DNA of 64,000 bases from Gymnothorax reevesii (lineage: Eukaryota > Chordata > Actinopteri > Anguilliformes > Muraenidae), in assembly GCA_029721435.1 (NCBI GenBank), contig CM056577.1:26057719-26121718 (forward strand), in the 5' to 3' direction. This document shows, piece by piece, positions 58,755 through 64,000 of the stretch; within the stretch, counting starts at the first letter, position 1; each line of letters opens with the position of its first letter. The translations under genes were made by a program, and so were the position numbers. The notes under the pieces are model-generated. The model did not search any database. It saw nothing but the letters and a program-made list of their open reading frames with translations, and was not told where the DNA came from.

Positions 58755-60330
58755 CAAAACCCAAAACCAGTGAAGTTGGCACGTTGTGTAAATCATAAAT
58801 AAAAACAGAATACAATTATTTGCAAATCCTTTTCAACCTATATTCAAATGAATACACTGCAAAGACAAGTTACTTAATGTTCGAACAGGTAAACTTTGTA
58901 ATTTTTTGCAAATATTAGCTCATTTGGAATTTTATGCCTGCAACATGCTTCAAAAAAGCTGGCACAAGTGGCAAAAAAGACTGAGAGAGTTGAGGAATGC
59001 TCATCAAACACTTATTTGGAACATCCCACAAGTGAACGGGCTAATTGGGAACAGTTGGGTGCCATGATTGGGTATAAAGGCAGCTTCCCTGAAATTCTCA
59101 GTCATTCACAAACAAGGATGGGGCGAGGGTCACCACTTAGAGATCAAATGCGTGAGCTGATTGTCGAACAGTTTAAAAACAACATTCCTCAACGAGCTAT
59201 TGCAAGAAATTTAGGGATTTCATCATCTACGGTCCATAATATCGTCAAAAGGTTCAGAGAATCTGGAGAAATCACTGCACGTTGGCGACAAGGCCGAAAA
59301 CCAGCATTGAATGCCCGTGACCTTCGATCCCTCAGGAGGTACTGCATCAAAAACCGACATCAGTGTGTAAAGGACATCACCACATGGGCTCAGGAACACT
59401 TCAGAAAACCACTGTCAGTAACTACAGTTCATCGCTACATCTGCAAGTGCAAGTTAAAACTCTACAATGCAAAGCGAAAGCCATTTATCAACAGCACCCA
59501 GAAACGCCGCCGGCTTCGCTGGGCCCAAGCTCATCTAAGATGGACTGATGCAAAGTGGAAAAGTGTTCTGTGGTCTGACGAGTTCACATTTCAGATTGTT
59601 TTTGGAAACTGTGGACGTTGTGTCCTCCGGACCAAAGAGGAAAAGAACCATCTGGACTGTTATAGGCGCAAAGTTCAAAAGCCAGCATCTGTGATGGTAT
59701 GGGGGTGTATTAGTGCCCAAGGCATGGGCAACTTACACATATGTGAAGGCACCATTAATGCAGGTTTTGGAGCAACATATGTGGCCATCCAAGCAACGTC
59801 TTTTTCATGGACGCCCCTGCTTATTTCAGCAAGACAATGCCAAGCCACATTCTGCACGTGTTACAACAGCATGGCTCCGTAGTAAAAGAGTGCGGGTACT
59901 AGACTGGCCTGCCTGTAGTCCAGACCTGTCTCCCATTGAAAATGTGTGGCGCATTATGAAGTGTAAAATATGACAACGGAGACCCCGGACTGTTGAACAA
60001 CTTAAACTGTACATCAAGCAAGAACCTGAAAAGCTTCAAAAATTGGTCTCCTCAGTTCCCAAACGTTTACTGAGTGTCGTTAAAAGGAAAGGCGGTGTAG
60101 CACAGTGGTAAAAAGGCCCCTATGCCAACTTTTTTGCAATGTGTAGCTGCCTTTAAATTCTAAGTTACTGATTATTTGCAAAAAAAAATAATAATAAAGT
60201 TTCTCATTTTGAACATTAAACATTTTGTCTTTGTCAATTGAATATAAGTTGAAAAGGATTTGCAAATCATTGTATTCTGTTTTTATCTACGATTTACATA
60301 ACGTGCCAACTTCACTGGTTTTGGGTTTTG
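58755..60330 (+). mobile_element. Full-length Tc1-like element with long inverted repeats
   Basis: 1576 bp with TA on both sides (58753-58754, 60331-60332). Both ends begin CAAAACCCAAAACCAGTGAA. The first ~93 bp of the two terminal repeats differ at about 5 positions, and similarity extends to about 200 bp. The transposase lies between them on the plus strand with few lesions, so the insertion is moderately young. Confidence 0.9.
59118..60111 (+). pseudogene. Tc1-like transposase, one frameshift and one stop
   Basis: ATG 59118 starts MGRGSPLRDQMRELIVEQFK. Then NIPQRAIARNLGISSSTVHN (helix-turn-helix), GEITARWRQGRKPALNARD (linker), KPLSVTTVHRYICKCKLKLY (second helix-turn-helix), VLWSDEFTFQ (first Asp) and ASVMVWGCISAQGMGNLHIC follow. 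After GTINA about 15 bases present in relatives are missing and the frame shifts. Codons resume as [29 protein letters not shown] (second Asp) and [18 protein letters not shown] (Glu), then TGA at 59971, then QRRPRTVEQLKLYIKQE and KRLLSVVKRKGGVAQW. All three catalytic residues survive, but not in one frame. Confidence 0.9.
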
Positions 60331-60424
60331 TATTTAGGCGCCGATATTTTCATCACACTAAAGGGCTTGAGTATGAGCTGCTATATTGAAGACATGGTGA
60401 CACATCGTATATTGAGTCGGCAAA

Positions 60425-60565
60425 CATAACACCCATCCACACACTGTCTAAACTGCTTACTTCTGGTCAGCGATACAGGGGGTGCTGGGATGCCAAAATG
60501 CATCAGGTTTGAAGTTGTGACTGCTGTACACTTCAGATAGGACACCAATCTGATGCGGGACACCC
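60425..60565. repeat. Dispersed fish repeat, head fragment
   Basis: CCATCCACACACTGTCTAAA followed by CTGCTTACTTCTGGTCAGCG and ATACAGGGGGTGCTGG resembles the CATCCATTATCTGTAACCGCTTATCC...GGGTCGCGGGGG start of the fish repeat seen at 47355-47690. Confidence 0.5.
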
Positions 60566-60699
60566 AGATGCTTCATACCATCCGGCACAATGCAATGATT
60601 TCATTTTCATTCAAAATCTATTCAATACCAACAGTACAATATGAAAGAAAGCCCTCTTCGTACAGCCTTCACTTCAATGACCTCGTTGCTTGACATTTG

Positions 60700-61215
60700 A
60701 CTGTTTTCGTTTAAATGGACGGAACCCTTACACAAAAGCGATGGATGCAGCAGGGCTTTCTGTGCGCCCAGTCGCTGGATGTCCAATCAGGCTCGAAACG
60801 TAGTGATGAGGTCAGGGGCTGTTTATACTCCCTGAAAAATGGAGCTTTCAGCAGGCACAGCCCCCGAGCTGCAAGCAGGAAGGGCAGCCAAAACATGGGC
60901 CGGCGAGGAGACGGGAGGGGAGGGGAGGGCAGCTTTCCCTTACTCGCGCACCGAGTCTGCAATCAGGGAGGAGAGCAAGGGGGGCACTGACCCTTTCACC
61001 TCCGCTATCTTCCCAGCCACATCTGGATTCAGTTACGGCGGCAATCTGCAAACGCAAAGCAGGTCACAAATCGGCCTCCTCATAGTGCCACGCTCCTTTG
61101 CATATAATACATAAATCCCATTTGCCACGCTCTTACGCTACAGCATAGGTCGGCAGGAGAGGAAAGAATCTATTTCCGCATATTCATGCAAAATCAGTAT
61201 TACTTAATAAGCACA
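60700..61215. promoter_or_regulatory. GC-rich block followed by POU-type motifs; candidate regulatory element
   Basis: 60715-61080 is GC-rich for this window, with GGGAGGGGAGGGGAGGGCAG near 60913. Directly after it come TTTGCATATAATACATAAAT (61096) and CATATTCATGCAAAATCAGT (61179), which contain octamer-like TTTGCATA and ATTCATGCAAAA sites, plus CCAATTGATATT. There is no repeat signature. I infer a possible promoter or conserved enhancer. No gene next to it is recognised, and open frames inside are unremarkable. Confidence 0.3.
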
Positions 61216-61456
61216 GTGCGTTCCCAATTGATATTTTAGCGATGTATCTTGCTTGCACATGGTGGCTGTAGACTGTCTTATTTGTTTCCTAACATGAAAG
61301 ATCTTGTGGACTAATTGTTTAAATAAGCGTAAGTGTATTTGGGCAATTAGATCAAGATAGCATGACCGGTGACAATAAAAACCTGGTCAGATAAGGAATG
61401 GAACTGGTCATCCCCCCAAATTAGAACAAGCTTGTAGGTTATAACAGGTTTCAAAC

Positions 61457-61869
61457 TAGGGATGCAAATTATCGAGTAATTCATTAATCGATAGTTGCTT
61501 CATCTTATCGATCGATGATCAATTAATTGATAAGCAGCAATTTTTCTGAGAAACTGAATTTCCCTCTGAATCAATAGGTTCCTTTCTACAAAAATCTTTC
61601 TTATGAAAGAGAAAATGCAAATCATATTCCTTAATAAAAGATTTATTCTTAACAGCAGGGAAAAACACATTCACAAATGGAACAATGCAATAACAAGGCT
61701 ACTTTAAGGCTACTTGAAACAAGAAAATAAATAAGTGCACTGTCTTAGAAGCAAAACAAACGTCTCAAATAGTACATTCATAATTTTGATTAATTGCAAT
61801 TCATTTATTTTAATCAAGTAATTTCTTATCAACGATTGATCGAGAATAGATTAGTTGTTTGCATCCCTA
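61457..61869. mobile_element. hAT MITE with 8-bp target duplication
   Basis: 413 bp. Starts TAGGGATGCAAATTATCGAG and ends GTTTGCATCCCTA. The 8-bp direct repeat TTTCAAAC lies on both sides (61449-61456, 61870-61877). Subterminal ATCGATCGAT-like motifs (about 61490-61530) and ATTGATCGAGAATAG (about 61834) mirror each other. No coding capacity. The perfect duplication suggests a recent insertion. Confidence 0.95.
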
Positions 61870-61877
61870 TTTCAAAC

Positions 61878-62602
61878 AGAATATCAATCCGTACTAATAC
61901 AGGAGCCATCCAGAGGCCTAGTTCTGTGACAGGATTGCAAACAAAAGCCTATAGAGTGGAGAACTGACGGAGGTCAGGGGGTTAAAAACTCCCAAATCTT
62001 TGATTGTGTGAACCCGGGGGGGAACGATGCTGAGGAAAAATCAACAATTTAAAAACATCACATACCCATAATTCTCTAAAATAGTCTTACTTTTGATGCA
62101 CCATCAGTGAAAGGAACAGTGTGATCTCATAAACAGTCGAAGAGAAGGCCGGTGTTCGCCTTCGGGCCACTTTCCCATTCACTCTGGTGATGACAACTAA
62201 AGGAGGATTCGACAAATCAGCTCTGTCTGCGATATCTTGCCATTTAATGAAAAAGGAGGGGAGGAAAACGATTTTCTGGAAAACTACTCACTGGTTTTTT
62301 CTCTCTCTCTCTCCGCCTCTCCACAAAGACTGCTATCCTGGATACGGACAAAAACAGCCTCTCTTTCAGTAGTGTCTGTGTGTGTTTGAGGCATCAGAGG
62401 AGAGGTGTGAAGTGAGTTCTGGGGTCAAACATCCATAACGAAGATGAACACAGAACATCAAGCATAGTTTCTCATGTGCGCATCTCTGGTTTCAGTAGAA
62501 GCCGAAACGAATATTGTTTTTTAAATATTAAAAGTATAAATGAATGCCATGTTTTGTCAGAAATATATGCATGCGCATTAAAATAATGAAATGGCACTCA
62601 AA
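61878..62602. other. Unassigned DNA
   Basis: No gene or transposon boundary seen. A TCTCTCTCTCTC run lies at about 62300-62312. Confidence 0.45.
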
Positions 62603-62606
62603 TTAT

Positions 62607-62774
62607 CCCTGAGAGCGCTGAATTCAAGTAGAGTTGCTCAATGATGTGTGATATCATGTGGTGACTTGTTTAAAACGAGCTCCCACAGGGGCTCTTTTTA
62701 AACAAGTCTCCACTCAACAGCACAAGATAATTTAATTTATAATTTTTTGAAAATTTATCTCAGCACTCTAAGGG
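62607..62774. mobile_element. 168-bp TTAA-type MITE with internal hairpin
   Basis: Ends are CCCTGAGAGCGCTGA and, reversed, CCCTTAGAGTGCTGA (13 of 15 match). The right flank is TTAA (62775-62778) and the left is TTAT (62603-62606). Inside, GACTTGTTTAAAACGAGC (62663) pairs with its inverse ending at 62708 to give a ~20-bp hairpin with a 3-4 base loop. Confidence 0.7.
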
Positions 62775-62779
62775 TTAAT

Positions 62780-63475
62780 AATGGTCGATCGGCAATGATT
62801 TGTCCCCTGAACGTTTGCAGCAATGACATCAGGAAATGTGAAGATCTCCCGTGAGTATGTCATAAAAATGTCTTGTCGACCTACTCGACTCTAAGTAGCG
62901 ATCACTTTACCCTAAAAAGGCAATTCATGCGAGTGGTCTTTATAATAGGCGATCTGGAATGCCTGAGGACAGTTTCAGTGGGAAACAGTCTGGACACATG
63001 CATGTAAATTATTACTATTAAATAAACAGTCGCTAAAACAAACCTTATTTTAAAACATTTACCAGAGGACGTTGTGTGGCCACATCAGGTAATATTACCA
63101 CTACTAAATACCCATTTTGTGATGAGGGGCCGCTGGAATAGCTGAGTTTTGAAACTCCAGGTACAGCTGGTTGAAAAGAAATAGTTTCCTTTGCTGACTA
63201 GGATGTAGCCAAGCTATATCCAGATAAAATGCAGGCTATACTGGGCTTATACCAGGCCATGTCAAAACATCTCTCAACTGAGATTTCCCTTCTAGATGTC
63301 TAATTTCCAGCTTTTCCTGACTGGACAAGATCAACTTTTTTCTTTCTTTCCTTTGTGACAGTAGGAAAATTTGAAGTGAAGTCACTGCCCACCAAGGATT
63401 TGTTTTCTCTCCCCTCCGTCCGACTGCATAGTTTCAGGGCAATAAAAAGGGTTCCGTGTTTACAGAGAACGCTAA
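62780..63475. other. Unassigned DNA
   Basis: No gene or repeat boundary recognised. Confidence 0.45.
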
Positions 63476-63478
63476 CTA

Positions 63479-63480
<2 letters not shown>

Positions 63481-63515
<35 letters not shown>

Positions 63516-63522
63516 GTGTGTG

Positions 63523-63577
<55 letters not shown>
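63481..63577. repeat. (TG)n microsatellite
   Basis: About 45 TG repeats with a few CG interruptions. Overlapping Cys-Val and His-Thr frames are artefacts of this run. Confidence 0.95.
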
Positions 63578-63578
<1 letters not shown>

Positions 63579-63579
63579 C

Positions 63580-64000
63580 ATTGCAATGCATTCAATGGGG
63601 AGAACAGCAGTAAACACAGACAATGACTCTTGATAACATCTGGGACGGAAGACACAGGCTGTGCAGGGACCACGTCAAAACTATGCAATCCCCACCCAAA
63701 ACTCTCATTCCCACTCGCAAAATAAAGTGCAGCACACTGTCTTGTACAAGAGTCCAGCATGCTACACTTCATCAAACACTTAATGAAATCCGTCTAACAA
63801 TTACAATACAAAGATGCATAGAAATGTGTAACTTCTGATGAAAACACATGGGCAGTGGCCTCAGGGCCCTGGGCTTTAGTGGGCCCAGATGGCTCCACTG
63901 TTTTTGCTCTGAGCGAGTCAAACAATCAGTACATTAGTGCATTTTTGAAAGACAGCGATAACATCAAGTTACTTAATGCACTCAATTTTTTTTTATATGA
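63580..64000. other. Unassigned DNA to window end
   Basis: No gene recognised. CAGGGCCCTGGGCTTTAGTG near 63861 is GC-rich and not identified. Confidence 0.4.

Noticed and set aside
58968..59117. Extra 50 codons upstream of the 59118 transposase start
   Set aside because: They translate the element's untranslated terminal region. Tc1 family proteins of this type start at the MGRG-like Met that follows.
60085..60115. tRNA A-box-like string (GTGTAGCACAGTGGTAA)
   Set aside because: It is the 3' end of the Tc1 transposase coding sequence (KGGVAQW then stop); no cloverleaf forms around it.
63300..63775. Several ORFs across the TG repeat
   Set aside because: Cys-Val/His-Thr translations of a microsatellite.
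1..64000. A novel multi-gene system
   Set aside because: All recognised coding regions are decayed transposases or reverse transcriptases. No clustered, co-oriented unknown genes are present.

Overview
This 64-kb window looks like ordinary nuclear DNA of a ray-finned fish. The basis is the mix of repeats: many decayed Tc1/mariner copies, hAT-like and TTAA-flanked non-autonomous DNA transposons, fish-type LINE 3' ends, long CA/TG microsatellites and a dispersed fish repeat related to the 'CATCCATTATC...GGGAGGAAACC' type. I found no operons, no bacterial signals, no CRISPR array, no canonical tRNA or rRNA gene, and no host protein-coding gene that I can name. The only plausible host exon is one uncharacterised ORF at 58163-58567 that ends at a splice-donor-like site.

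Layout. 1-600 is a GT-rich minisatellite. 600-8,500 is mostly unassigned AT-rich DNA with an hAT-like terminus (4,278) and a TTAA-flanked MITE (6,663-7,045). 8,500-13,620 is a transposon pile-up: a Tc1 fragment; a second Tc1 copy with an hAT element (8-bp TSD) in its terminal repeat and a third Tc1 element inserted at a TA in its transposase; an LTR/tRNA-Leu-like junction; and an internally deleted Tc1. 14,990-17,012 is a broken L2-like LINE. 19,032-20,602 is a full-length Tc1 whose transposase has lost its first catalytic Asp segment. 21,100-27,990 is comparatively low in recognisable repeats and holds GC-rich, possibly regulatory stretches. 27,997-30,117 is a Tc1 element split by an apparent solo LTR that carries a CA microsatellite. 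30,532-45,950 contains MITEs, two L1/Tx1-like LINE tails, a 1.5-kb TIR element, a large imperfect palindrome, a full-length Tc1 copy with only two stop codons, and a 79-bp minisatellite. 47,350-64,000 contains further dispersed repeats, a 39-bp-TIR MITE, a truncated Tc1, a full-length Tc1 with long TIRs, a GC-rich/POU-motif block, a clean hAT MITE and a small TTAA MITE with an internal hairpin.

No set of genes here works together. Every recognised coding region is a transposase or reverse transcriptase at some stage of decay. The value of the window is as a record of nested insertions and of several short non-autonomous families with readable termini and target-site duplications. I saw no convincing new biochemical system. 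The family assignments come from motifs and remembered family features, with no database search.
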